DNA from: Bacteroidales bacterium
Lineage (GTDB): Bacteria; Bacteroidota; Bacteroidia; Bacteroidales; UBA932
Length of the DNA: 64,000 nt
Direction: 5' to 3'
Assembly (NCBI GenBank): GCA_028724885.1
Contig: JAQYTJ010000056.1
Coordinates: 1 to 64,000 of the forward strand
The notes under the pieces were generated by a model that saw nothing but the letters and a program-made list of their open reading frames with translations, was not told where the DNA came from and made no database searches. A program made the position numbers and the translations under genes. This document shows positions 1 to 7,917 of the stretch, one piece after another (within the stretch, counting starts at the first letter, position 1; every line of letters starts with the position of its first letter).

Positions 1-228
1 GGCACCTCCGCCGCAGAATGCGGCATGCGGCGGTACAGTTCGGGCGCTGCGGTGGGCTCTGGAGGAGGGCCCTCCTCGCGCCCTGCTGTTGCCCACTGCG
101 TTCTGACAAAAGCCTCGCCATGCCTATCGACGGGAATCCGCTAAGTGTTTTTTTCCTCTGATGCGCTTTTGCCGGATTTGTCAGCAGGGCGACTGGACGT
201 GTCGTTCGGGATGAGCGAGGGAAAGATC

Positions 229-312
229 ATTCAGGATGACGTGGTGGCAAGGTAATAGATCCTGAAACAAGTTCAGGATGACGTGGTGGGTCGTTCAGGA
301 TGAACGTAGTGG
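229..312. repeat. Cluster of palindromic TTCAGGATGACG repeats
   Basis: Three copies of a TTCAGGATGA core lie close together. The middle one (259-279) is a full palindrome, ATCCTGAA-N5-TTCAGGAT, followed by GACGTGGTGG. The first (229-247) and third (291-312) copies keep only the right half. The same element recurs at 962-982 and, as close variants, at 922-942, 41551-41574, 41600-41623 and 51675-51693, so it is a dispersed family. It codes for nothing visible. Confidence 0.8.
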
Positions 313-566
313 AATTTCGCGAAGTGCTGTCGGAGCAAGTCCTTCCGGCGGCTCTGCAAGGGGGTGCCGGTCGACAACGTGGCTCTTTGGAGGCCTCGAT
401 GTCGAGACATGCCCTTCCCTGCGCGCTTCTGAGCAGCCTGCCTCGACAGCGTTTTGCGAGACACTTCTTCCGGAGGGTTTGAATACACGTATGCAATTCT
501 TTATTGCTTCAGCGTCGACAAGGTTTTGTGAAACCTTGAAGAGAGGTTGTGATTATTCCCAATCGT

Positions 567-656
567 AGGCAACGTGACATTAATTTTAAGTCCACGGAGG
601 TCACACCGCGCCCAGTCGTTGCCGCAATTGCAGGCAACGGTGACATTCATTTTAAG
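567..656 (+). repeat. Imperfect direct repeat, two copies
   Basis: 567-590 and 632-656 share a ~24-base block (AGGCAACGTGACATT and AGGCAACGGTGACATT, both followed by a run ending TTTTAAG), differing by one insertion and one substitution. The copies are 65 bases apart. Each is followed by a GC-rich stretch of similar composition. No coding function is apparent. Confidence 0.6.
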
Positions 657-876
657 AGCCGGGGACACATATCCCCATTGCCGACCCCCGTTCTATGAAA
701 CTGGGTGGGCGGCGCAGTCCTTTATTACAAGCCAGCCGGTTGCACTATACCGTTGCCAATAAATTCTCTTGTCCTTCTGGGCGAGGACATGGATTATACT
801 TTGCAACCACATCGACCACAACCTCGCTGACAGCCCCACATTTCACGATGACGGGGAAACGAGTTCATCCTTCTTC

Positions 877-1060
877 AGTCATCCTGGCTTGACGAGGAAT
901 CTGGGCTCGTTTATCCCCGTCATTCCGGACTCGATCCGGAATCTAGGCTTGCGAAAAAAAGATCCTGAAACAAGTTCAGGATGACGGGGGAGAGTTGTTC
1001 AGGATGACGGGGGAGGGTTGTTCACGATGACGGGGAGTATAGTTAAGGATGACGTGGTGT
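877..1060. repeat. Palindromes plus 23-bp tandem repeat array
   Basis: 922-942 is a palindrome (TTCCGGA-N5-TCCGGAA with flanking A and T) and 962-982 is the ATCCTGAA-N5-TTCAGGAT form. From 974 a 23-base unit beginning GTTCAGGATGACGGGGGAG is repeated nearly in tandem (974-996, 997-1019, 1020-1042), and a degenerate fourth copy reaches ~1060. 877-908 is a decayed copy of the first palindrome. The right half of the dispersed palindrome seems to have been amplified in tandem. Confidence 0.75.
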
Positions 1061-1466
1061 ATTCTTAAACACAGGGTTTTGGATTTGATCACTAAAAAGG
1101 CTAAAGTTGAAATCTTTGTGATGGTATTGCGTATCTTATTGATTATCATTATATTAACATTGCTAAATAACTTAATATAGTTTTCCTTAGCATGAATAAA
1201 CCTTAGACATATGATCTCGGAACCCCACAGCTTTTTGCAGAAAGTAACAATACGAAGACGATTCAAAGAATCATGAACGTAATGTCCCATATCGAGCTTA
1301 AGCAGAGGCAGAAGGACTTTGCCAAGGGGCGAACTGCAAACTCACGGCCGGGCAGGTCCTTGTATGGTCAAATGGTTCGTGAGTGTTTCCGCAGGCAACC
1401 TGTCTCCGCAACTTGTAGATCCCAATAATTATTTCAATTTTCGTAAACTAAAAGTATTGCACAGTA

Positions 1467-2153
1467 CTACTCTGGGTTTACGAAATCGACTACTCCTGGA
1501 TCTCTACAAGCCCTCACTTCAGGGTGGTTCAGTCGGTCAAAAATTTCGTTGAAGGTGCGGCGGAGAGCATCGCGGTCGGCGATGACGGTCCTGACCTGCT
1601 TCAAGTTCTGTTCGTTAATGGAGCCGGGTATCCACAGGGTGATGTATCCGTTTGGGCTGTATTTCTCGTCCATGTGCTCGACAAAACGCCGCCATTGAGC
1701 CTCCTTGCCTAATTCCGGATAATGTTCCAGCCCGTATTCTATGGCACGAGTGAACACGACATCTGGCTCAAGATCCCTGTCTGCCTCGGCGACGATTCGT
1801 CCGTAAATGCTTCTAGGGGCATGATCAGAGGACGCTCTATGGTCTTCCACGGCTTCCTTCATCACCTGAATCTGCTCCGGAGAGAACCATTTCCTAAGGC
1901 GAGAGTCTTTCATTAATATCTTGCCGCTAGTAATATGATGGATCTCTCGTGGGCCACTCATCCCGAGGTCATGATATGCCGCAATGGCATATGCCATGTC
2001 CTCGTCTATCTTCCCGTCCACAAGGAACTTGGCAAGTTCGAGGGAATTTGAAATCACCCTCTGGACATGCTCGACGTTATGCGAACGACCGAAATTTTTG
2101 TACTCAGGAATGATTTCGGCCTCGATGAATACTTTCAGCTCAGGATTAACCAT
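1467..2153 (-). CDS. HD-domain phosphohydrolase-like protein
   Basis: A 228-residue soluble protein with the HD-superfamily metal-site pattern: an N-terminal His region (SHNVEHV, 24-30), the HD doublet at 61-62 (AYHDLGM), a His at ~105 (VEDHRAS) and an Asp at ~125 (AEADRD). HD proteins are usually metal-dependent phosphohydrolases acting on nucleotides or other phosphoesters. The substrate here is unknown. It starts 3 bases after the GH78 gene on the same strand and is the last gene of the apt-GH78-HD unit. There is no signal peptide, so it is probably cytoplasmic. The family is clear and the function is not. Confidence 0.85.
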   Translation of the reverse strand: MVNPELKVFIEAEIIPEYKNFGRSHNVEHVQRVISNSLELAKFLVDGKIDEDMAYAIAAYHDLGMSGPREIHHITSGKILMKDSRLRKWFSPEQIQVMKEAVEDHRASSDHAPRSIYGRIVAEADRDLEPDVVFTRAIEYGLEHYPELGKEAQWRRFVEHMDEKYSPNGYITLWIPGSINEQNLKQVRTVIADRDALRRTFNEIFDRLNHPEVRACRDPGVVDFVNPE

Positions 2154-2156
2154 ATA

Positions 2157-4841
2157 TTAAAAAGAATATGTTCCCGAGCCAACCTCGTGAATATCGAATA
2201 TGTCTTCGTATGGACTCACTGGCTCGTCTGGATTAACACCGAAACCTCTGCCGTTGCTGCGAGCATTCTTGACAGCTTCAATGCTCTTCGGAACATAAAT
2301 CGTGGCGTTGCAGCCGGTAGGAATGCTCACCTTCAGGGAAACTTTGCTGCCATCGTGAGTGACTTCTGAGGACACTTCACCGTAAGGCGTCATCGCCTTG
2401 TAATATACCCTGTCCAGGCCCGCAACAGGCATAGGACGGATGATGATGTGACGGAATCCTGGTTTGCATGGATCAGTGTCCACCCCTGCGAGTATTCTGT
2501 AGTACCATGTGAGGGCACTGCCAAGGAATGGATGGTCGTGCGAGTTGCCGCCGTCCCACTGCTCCCAGGTCGTGGTTGCTCCCTGTTTGATCCACCATCC
2601 GTAGCTAGGATAATCCTCCTGCTTCATAATGTCGAGGGCAAGGTCACCAAGGCCGTTCATGGACAGGGTCTCGAACAGGAACCTAGTTCCGAACATGCCT
2701 GTGTTGAGATGCTTTTTGTATTTGATTTCCAGCTCTTTACGTAGGGTTTCCCGCACGGCTTCATAACGATCGTCAGGGATGCCCATGTAGAGGGCGAAGA
2801 TATTGCTGCCAAAATCCCCGTAGCTTAGTGAGTTGGCATCATAGAAGACGTTATTGAAGGCATTCTTCACAGATGCAGCTAATACGGAATACTCATTTGC
2901 TGTGACATCGTCTCCCAAAGCCGTTGCCGTCCTGGAAGTTATGTCAAGGCAAAGCCAGTAGTAGAAAGTATGCACCAGTGCATCGCTAGGCAGCTGATAG
3001 GCAGGCACCCATTCTCCCAGATTGTACCAAGGCGAAGGCGTCCCATCCGGCCTCGTCCTATTGACTAACACTGTCCCGTCAGGATGCTGCCAAGTGCAAT
3101 AGTATCTGCAATATTCCTTCATTCCTTTCAGGGACTTCGCTAGAATGTCCTTATCTCCATATTGATTATAAAATTCCCAAGGCATGACGCATATCGCCGC
3201 ACCCCATTCCGGTCCTCCGCCGCAGACAGGCTCCCAAGGCGCCCCGTTCGGCACGTAGCCTGTCTCTGGGTTCTGGCTCCCGATTATGTCGCCTATCCAT
3301 TTGTTGTAGAACCCGGCTGCGTCGAAATTGTACAGAACCGTCTTCATTACGATCTGGCCATCTCCAGTGTAAGCCATCCTTTCACGGTGAGGGCAGTCGC
3401 TGGCCACTCCGCCGTGCATATTGTTCATCTGGGATCGTCTCCAAATTTCATTGATTTTGTTCAGGATGGTGTCGGAGCATTCGAAGACGGGATCCAGGGG
3501 CACGTTCGTATTCACGGCCTGGGCGACTAGGTTATCTGTCGTCAGGTCAGGAATGCCCGAGATTTCGGCTTCCCTGAAAGAGTACCATGTAAAGTGTGGG
3601 ATGGAAGCGGACATCTCCGGCTTGTCGAATCTGTATTCGAAACTTCCGACAGGGCTTTCGGATATATATTTGACTTTGAGCGTGTCGCCTGTTTTCCCGA
3701 TGACTGAATCAAATCTTATCCAGCCGGAGATCTCCTTGCCGAAATCCACTTTCCATGCATTCTCGCCGGTCTTCTCCAGACTTACAGGATTCAGCGTTTC
3801 GGTGACCCTGTCTACTGGTCCTACGTTGGCGGTGAGTTTGCCGTCGGGGGCATTTCGTTTCACGGCTTGTTCCCATGAGGCATCGTCCAGGCCAGGCATG
3901 TCCCAGCCGTCCACGGCTCTGGACGCATCGTATTTCTCGCCAAGGTACAAGTCGTTGAATGCCATAGGGGATTCCTGCACCTTCCAAGATTCATCCGAGC
4001 AGATATATTCATTATGCCCATCTTTGTAGGTAAGCTTGATCTGGCAGATCAATTTAGGCACGCCGAAGCTTTCGTTTTTGACATTGTCAGGCATTGAGCT
4101 GTAATACCCGTTGCCCAGAATGATTCCGACGGCGTTGCCCCCAGCCTTAACCTCGGACGTGATGTCATAGCAGAGGTAGAATGCTCGGTGATATGTGACG
4201 GCCGGGTCTATCTGTATGGCTGCGGCCTCCAAGAGGTGCGTGCGCGTAACGTAATCTGTGAAGCCTGGCACGAAGTAGTCTTCTCCCACCTTGGCGCCGT
4301 TCAGCCTCATCTCGAACCAGCCTAAGCCACAGATGAAAGCCTTTGCGCTCACTAGGCCAGCTCCTGCGCTGAATTCTTTCCTGAACATAGGAGCTGCAGG
4401 GTACCAATTGCCTCTGGCTTCTTCCTGCCAAGGCGCACCTATCCATTCGGCCTTCCAGTCCTCTGCGGAGAACATGCCTGTGGTCATCCTGGCAGGGATG
4501 CTCCATTTGGAAGCTTTGTCGTCTTTGTTCCAGAAACGTACCCTCCAATAATAGTCGGACATTGGAGCCAACGATGGCCCTGAATATTTAACCAGATGTG
4601 ATTCGCCGGAAGGCACTTTTCCTGAATCCCAAAGGACTTCTTTCTGTTGGAATCTGCCATTGGAACACACTTGAATCTGGTAGGCTGTTTGCTCTTCCGG
4701 GTTAATCCAGGAGAGCCTTGGACTCTGAGTGTCGATAAGGACGTCTTTCTCTTGGTATTCGCATCTCAGCGCATCAGGGGATTGTATGCAGCAAGATGCT
4801 GCGATGAGAAGCAGCAAGTATGAAAGAAGCGTGGTTTTCAT
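2157..4841 (-). CDS. GH78 alpha-L-rhamnosidase, lipoprotein
   Basis: An 894-residue enzyme predicted to release terminal L-rhamnose from plant or bacterial glycans. A lipoprotein signal (hydrophobic 4-15, Cys at 17) places it on an envelope membrane. The GH78 layout is visible: N-terminal beta domains, then the (alpha/alpha)6 barrel with the signature DCPHRERMAYTGDGQ at 482-496, and a C-terminal EQWDGGNSHDHP block. Length is normal for the family. It begins 2 bases after apt and ends 3 bases before the HD gene, so the three are almost certainly co-transcribed. There is no SusC/SusD pair beside it, so it is not in a classic polysaccharide utilisation locus within this window. Confidence 0.95.
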   Translation of the reverse strand: MKTTLLSYLLLLIAASCCIQSPDALRCEYQEKDVLIDTQSPRLSWINPEEQTAYQIQVCSNGRFQQKEVLWDSGKVPSGESHLVKYSGPSLAPMSDYYWRVRFWNKDDKASKWSIPARMTTGMFSAEDWKAEWIGAPWQEEARGNWYPAAPMFRKEFSAGAGLVSAKAFICGLGWFEMRLNGAKVGEDYFVPGFTDYVTRTHLLEAAAIQIDPAVTYHRAFYLCYDITSEVKAGGNAVGIILGNGYYSSMPDNVKNESFGVPKLICQIKLTYKDGHNEYICSDESWKVQESPMAFNDLYLGEKYDASRAVDGWDMPGLDDASWEQAVKRNAPDGKLTANVGPVDRVTETLNPVSLEKTGENAWKVDFGKEISGWIRFDSVIGKTGDTLKVKYISESPVGSFEYRFDKPEMSASIPHFTWYSFREAEISGIPDLTTDNLVAQAVNTNVPLDPVFECSDTILNKINEIWRRSQMNNMHGGVASDCPHRERMAYTGDGQIVMKTVLYNFDAAGFYNKWIGDIIGSQNPETGYVPNGAPWEPVCGGGPEWGAAICVMPWEFYNQYGDKDILAKSLKGMKEYCRYYCTWQHPDGTVLVNRTRPDGTPSPWYNLGEWVPAYQLPSDALVHTFYYWLCLDITSRTATALGDDVTANEYSVLAASVKNAFNNVFYDANSLSYGDFGSNIFALYMGIPDDRYEAVRETLRKELEIKYKKHLNTGMFGTRFLFETLSMNGLGDLALDIMKQEDYPSYGWWIKQGATTTWEQWDGGNSHDHPFLGSALTWYYRILAGVDTDPCKPGFRHIIIRPMPVAGLDRVYYKAMTPYGEVSSEVTHDGSKVSLKVSIPTGCNATIYVPKSIEAVKNARSNGRGFGVNPDEPVSPYEDIFDIHEVGSGTYSF

Positions 4842-4843
4842 GG

Positions 4844-5410
4844 TTATTTGACGTGTGCTATTGTGTAAACAGGAGCTATCTTTTCCAGACGATTTCTGCC
4901 ATAGAGGCTGTCCAGTTCCGCAATGAATATGAATTCGTCCACCTTGATGCCAAATTCTTTGTCATCGACGGAAAGCCGGGTTTTGCCCAAAGCATTGGCG
5001 ATGCCTTCTGCCGTTCCGCCTGTCGCAAGTATGTCATCCAATATGGTGATATGGAATATTCCGTCCTTGGCCTTTCCGGCCGCTATGTCAGATTTCCTGA
5101 AATATAGGTTGTCTGGGCCATATTCCTTCATTATTTCTATGCTCAGGAGGTCTCCGCTGCTAAACGGAAGCTTGCCTTTTTTTCTGAACGGCACTACGTT
5201 CGTCACCCCGCAATCCATAGTGAGCAGAGGTGCGGAGAAGAGGAATGCCCTTGCCTCCGGAGCGGCGACGGATGGAGCCGTGACATGGCTGCCGATCTCG
5301 GTCATCAGCTTCGCAAAGTTGGTTTTGTCTTGCAGAAAAGGCATTATGTCGACGAAATTAATTCCCGCCTTAGGAAAGTCCATGTAAAACTTGAGTACTT
5401 CTTCGAACAT
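4844..5410 (-). CDS. apt: Adenine phosphoribosyltransferase
   Basis: 188 residues. It makes AMP from adenine and PRPP (purine salvage) in the cytoplasm. The N-terminus FYMDFPKAGINFVDIMPFLQD is the APRT-type start. PFRKKGKLP (~76-84) is the conserved flexible-loop region. ILDDILATGGTAEG (~123-136) is the PRPP-binding motif, with the Asp-Asp pair. It is the first gene of the minus operon and has a -7 box at 5469-5476. It lies back to back with an outer-membrane protein and a purine permease gene, a sensible uptake-plus-salvage arrangement. A related type I phosphoribosyltransferase is possible but less likely. Confidence 0.9.
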   Translation of the reverse strand: MFEEVLKFYMDFPKAGINFVDIMPFLQDKTNFAKLMTEIGSHVTAPSVAAPEARAFLFSAPLLTMDCGVTNVVPFRKKGKLPFSSGDLLSIEIMKEYGPDNLYFRKSDIAAGKAKDGIFHITILDDILATGGTAEGIANALGKTRLSVDDKEFGIKVDEFIFIAELDSLYGRNRLEKIAPVYTIAHVK

Positions 5411-5468
5411 GACAATGGGGGTTTATTCGTTGTGGTGATGTTGATAATTTTGTTAATTATTATATACG

Positions 5469-5476
5469 CAAATTTA
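5469..5476 (-). promoter_or_regulatory. -7 box for the apt operon
   Basis: On the minus strand this reads TAAATTTG, a full match to the Bacteroidetes -7 consensus TAnnTTTG, about 60 bases upstream of the apt start codon. I see no good TTTG -33 element at 19-21 bases, so the call rests on the -7 box and position. Confidence 0.5.
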
Positions 5477-5550
5477 AATTCTTTATTCGTATTATCCTTA
5501 ATTTCGTAATTGAAATTGCGGACAATGTCAGTTTTTAAATATTTATGCCA

Positions 5551-6348
5551 ATGAAAAAGATCTTAGCCGTTTCCGTTGCGGCCATCGCCTTTGCTCTAGG
5601 AGTCCAGGCGCAGACTAATTTACAGGTTTTCTATGATCTCGGAAAAGACCGCAAGCATGTTACGACCACCATGGAGGGATTCTATAATGACAAGTGGGGA
5701 AATACTTTCTTCTTCATTGATCATGACTATAATTCAAAGACGGACAAGAATCATTCTTATGCGCCTAGTGGCACGTATTGGGAAATTGCCCGCTGCCTGA
5801 ACTTCTGGCAGGACAGCAAGCTTGCCCCGTTGAGCCTTCACGCCGAGTATAATGGAGGAGTGTACAATGGGTACACCATAAACAATGCATGGCTGTTCGG
5901 CTTGGATTATTTCATCCATAATTCAGATTTCAGGAATACTTTGAACTTGAAAGTCCTATATAAATATATAGATTATAGCAATGCTGGGAAAAACCTCGAT
6001 GACAGCAAGAAGAAGAGCAATGTGCCTATGCAGTTCACAATCGTGTGGGGCATGCAGGATCTATTCGGTCTCAAAGGACTGAGATTCAGTGGCTTTGCCG
6101 ATTTCTGGTGGGAGGATCACACAGTCGCCAAGGTTCTAAGCGACAGGAATAAAGGCTATCGCGACTGGACAGACTCGAAAGACGCTACAGTAGTTTTCCT
6201 ATCCGAACCTCAGCTCTGGTACAACGTGGGCAGGCTTTTCGGCGTAGATAACTTTAACGTGGGTACGGAGATCGAGCTGTCTTATGACTTCGGATCCGGC
6301 AAAGGGTTCTGGGTTCGTCCTTGCCTGGGTGCTAAATGGGTATTTTAA
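5551..6348 (+). CDS. DUF5020-family outer-membrane protein
   Basis: 265 residues with a cleavable signal peptide (MKKILAVSVAAIAFALGVQAQ) and a body of alternating aromatic and polar strands (FYDLGKDRKHV, WGNTFFFIDHDY, SYDFGSGKGFWV) ending in Phe, as outer-membrane barrels do. It resembles Bacteroidetes DUF5020 proteins, distantly like Tsx nucleoside channels. The start at 5551 (Met-Lys-Lys) is preferred over the in-frame ATG two codons earlier because it gives a standard signal peptide. It sits 46 bases before a purine permease gene and diverges from apt, so a role in nucleobase or nucleoside entry across the outer membrane is a reasonable inference, not shown. Confidence 0.8.
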   Translation: MKKILAVSVAAIAFALGVQAQTNLQVFYDLGKDRKHVTTTMEGFYNDKWGNTFFFIDHDYNSKTDKNHSYAPSGTYWEIARCLNFWQDSKLAPLSLHAEYNGGVYNGYTINNAWLFGLDYFIHNSDFRNTLNLKVLYKYIDYSNAGKNLDDSKKKSNVPMQFTIVWGMQDLFGLKGLRFSGFADFWWEDHTVAKVLSDRNKGYRDWTDSKDATVVFLSEPQLWYNVGRLFGVDNFNVGTEIELSYDFGSGKGFWVRPCLGAKWVF

Positions 6349-6394
6349 GGATCTTGCTCTAATTTGATATATTAATACACGTAAACTATTTGTT

Positions 6395-7732
6395 ATGGAA
6401 GAATCTCAGACTAAACAAGTCTCGCAAAAAAAAGGATGGCTGGCCAAGCTTTTCGGCTTTGATCCTTCCACCATGAAGGTGTCGACGGAGATTCTGGCCG
6501 GCATCACCACCTTTCTTGCCATGTCTTATATCCTGGCAGTGAACCCGTCAATTCTTTCGGCGACGGGGATGGATAAAAACGCCTTGTTCACCACTACGGC
6601 GGTATCGGCTATCGTGGCGACGCTGGTAATGGCGATTTATGCCAAACTGCCGTTTGCGCTTGCCCCTGGCATGGGACTGAATGCGTTCTTCTGCTACACG
6701 GTTTGCCTCGGCATGGGCTATCCTTGGCAGTTCGCCATGACCGCAGTCCTGATTGAAGGCATCATATTCATAATACTCACCATGACCAATGTCCGCACGG
6801 CGATAGTCAATGCCATTCCGCTTTCGATGAGAAAGGCGATCGGAGCCGGCATCGGCCTGTTCATAGCCCTCATAGGATTGAAGAGCGGCGGAGTCGTGGT
6901 GGCGAATGAAGCGACCTTGGTAGACTTGGGTGTTCTTACGAGCGGCCCGGGCCTCCTGTCGGTCATAGGCCTTGTCGTTACCGGGATACTGGTGATTCTG
7001 AATATTCCGGGTTCCCTCCTGATCGGAATCATCGCCACCGCAGTAATAGGCATCCCTATGGGCATCACACAGTTCCATGGAGTGGTGGACGTTCCGCCTT
7101 CCATGTCGCCAATATTCTTCAAGTTCGACACCGACATTTCGCAGATCTTTAGCCTGGACATGCTAGTGGTCGTGTTCACCTTCCTGTTCGTGGACATGTT
7201 CGATACGATAGGAACTGTTGTGGGCGTTACCACCAAGGCAGGCATGATGGACAAGAACGGCAACCCTATCCGCATGAATCAGGCCTTCATGGCCGATGCC
7301 ATTGGAACCGTCACGGGAGCAATGCTTGGCACTAGCACAGTCACTACTTACGTAGAAAGCGCTTCCGGTGTCGCTCAAGGCGGACGTTCCGGTCTCACAG
7401 CCTTCTCAGTCGTGTGCTGCATGGTGCTTGCTCTGTTCTTTGCACCGGTGTTCACGGCCATCCCTGGATCTGCCGTCTGCCCGACACTCGTGATAGTAGG
7501 CCTCTTCATGCTTAGCCCGATCAAGGATATTCCTTTGGAGGACTATGCCGAGTCCATACCTGCCTATCTTACCGTCATCCTGATGCCGATGACTTACTCG
7601 ATATCGAACGGCATAATGATAGGCCTGATTTCTTACGTACTGCTGAACATTTGCTCTGGAAGGCACAAGAATGTAGGCTGGTTCATGACGGTGCTGGCAA
7701 TATTATTCGTTTTAAAGTATATTTTCCTTTAA
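6395..7732 (+). CDS. NCS2/AzgA-type purine permease
   Basis: 445 residues with about a dozen hydrophobic segments. Family motifs are seen: an N-terminal AGITTFLAMSYILAVNP block typical of AzgA/PbuG hypoxanthine-guanine-adenine permeases, ALAPGMGLNAFF (~87-98), a conserved FLFVDMFDTIGTVVG helix and GTSTVTTYVESASGVAQGG near 310-330. It would import purine bases across the inner membrane by proton symport. The context (apt divergent upstream, DUF5020 barrel just before) supports purine salvage. The exact base transported cannot be read from the sequence. Confidence 0.93.
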   Translation: MEESQTKQVSQKKGWLAKLFGFDPSTMKVSTEILAGITTFLAMSYILAVNPSILSATGMDKNALFTTTAVSAIVATLVMAIYAKLPFALAPGMGLNAFFCYTVCLGMGYPWQFAMTAVLIEGIIFIILTMTNVRTAIVNAIPLSMRKAIGAGIGLFIALIGLKSGGVVVANEATLVDLGVLTSGPGLLSVIGLVVTGILVILNIPGSLLIGIIATAVIGIPMGITQFHGVVDVPPSMSPIFFKFDTDISQIFSLDMLVVVFTFLFVDMFDTIGTVVGVTTKAGMMDKNGNPIRMNQAFMADAIGTVTGAMLGTSTVTTYVESASGVAQGGRSGLTAFSVVCCMVLALFFAPVFTAIPGSAVCPTLVIVGLFMLSPIKDIPLEDYAESIPAYLTVILMPMTYSISNGIMIGLISYVLLNICSGRHKNVGWFMTVLAILFVLKYIFL

Positions 7733-7795
7733 TATGTTGAGGATTAGTTAATTAACAATAAAGTTTTAAAGGTGTTGATAACTTTGCGAATTAAA

Positions 7796-7827
7796 TTGCC
7801 CAACTGAGGTTTTAATTTCTATATTTG
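7796..7827 (+). promoter_or_regulatory. nrdD promoter
   Basis: The -7 box TATATTTG (7820-7827) has a TTG at 7796-7798, 21 bases upstream, the spacing expected for the Bacteroidetes primary sigma factor. Transcription should begin near 7832-7835. A second possible -7 box, TAACTTTG, lies at 7779-7786 but has no matching -33. Confidence 0.65.
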
Positions 7828-7831
7828 CCCT

Positions 7832-7862
7832 AGGGTTCGGATCTGAATCGGATTCGGACCCT
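7832..7862 (+). promoter_or_regulatory. 5'-end hairpin in the nrdD leader
   Basis: A 12-base-pair stem (AGGGTTCGGATC with GATTCGGACCCT, two G-U pairs) and 7-base loop begin about 5 bases after the -7 box, so the hairpin should be at or next to the 5' end of the mRNA. It is followed by ATTTTATCC, a weak U-rich stretch. It could stabilise the message, act as an attenuator, or be a terminator for the upstream permease gene (100 bases away). Confidence 0.5.
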
Positions 7863-7917
7863 ATTTTATCCTAGAACACATACCAGTGAAAATACTAATT
7901 ATATCATATATATTATT

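Larger units (their letters stand above)
1..1466. other. Gene-poor, repeat-rich left edge
   Basis: I find no open frame here with recognisable protein content. The first ~1 kb is GC-rich and carries several copies of a short palindromic repeat (entered separately). 1064-1466 is AT-richer and holds only short frames, such as 1273-1428 on plus, that I do not recognise. An ATG-led minus frame over 976-1290 runs through the repeats and is not believable. The stretch may be a worn-out intergenic region or gene remnants. Confidence 0.6.

Noticed and set aside
278..568. Overlapping frames on both strands at the left edge
   Set aside because: They overlap each other in several frames across palindromic repeats and have no protein-like features; typical chance frames in GC-rich DNA.
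229..1060. CRISPR array
   Set aside because: Repeats are unevenly spaced or directly tandem without unique spacers, and no cas genes are present.
976..1290. Minus-strand 104-codon frame
   Set aside because: Its 3' half is a translation of the tandem repeats, the composition is odd and no family is recognised.
3421..4029. Plus-strand 202-codon frame
   Set aside because: Antisense of the GH78 gene; no independent evidence.
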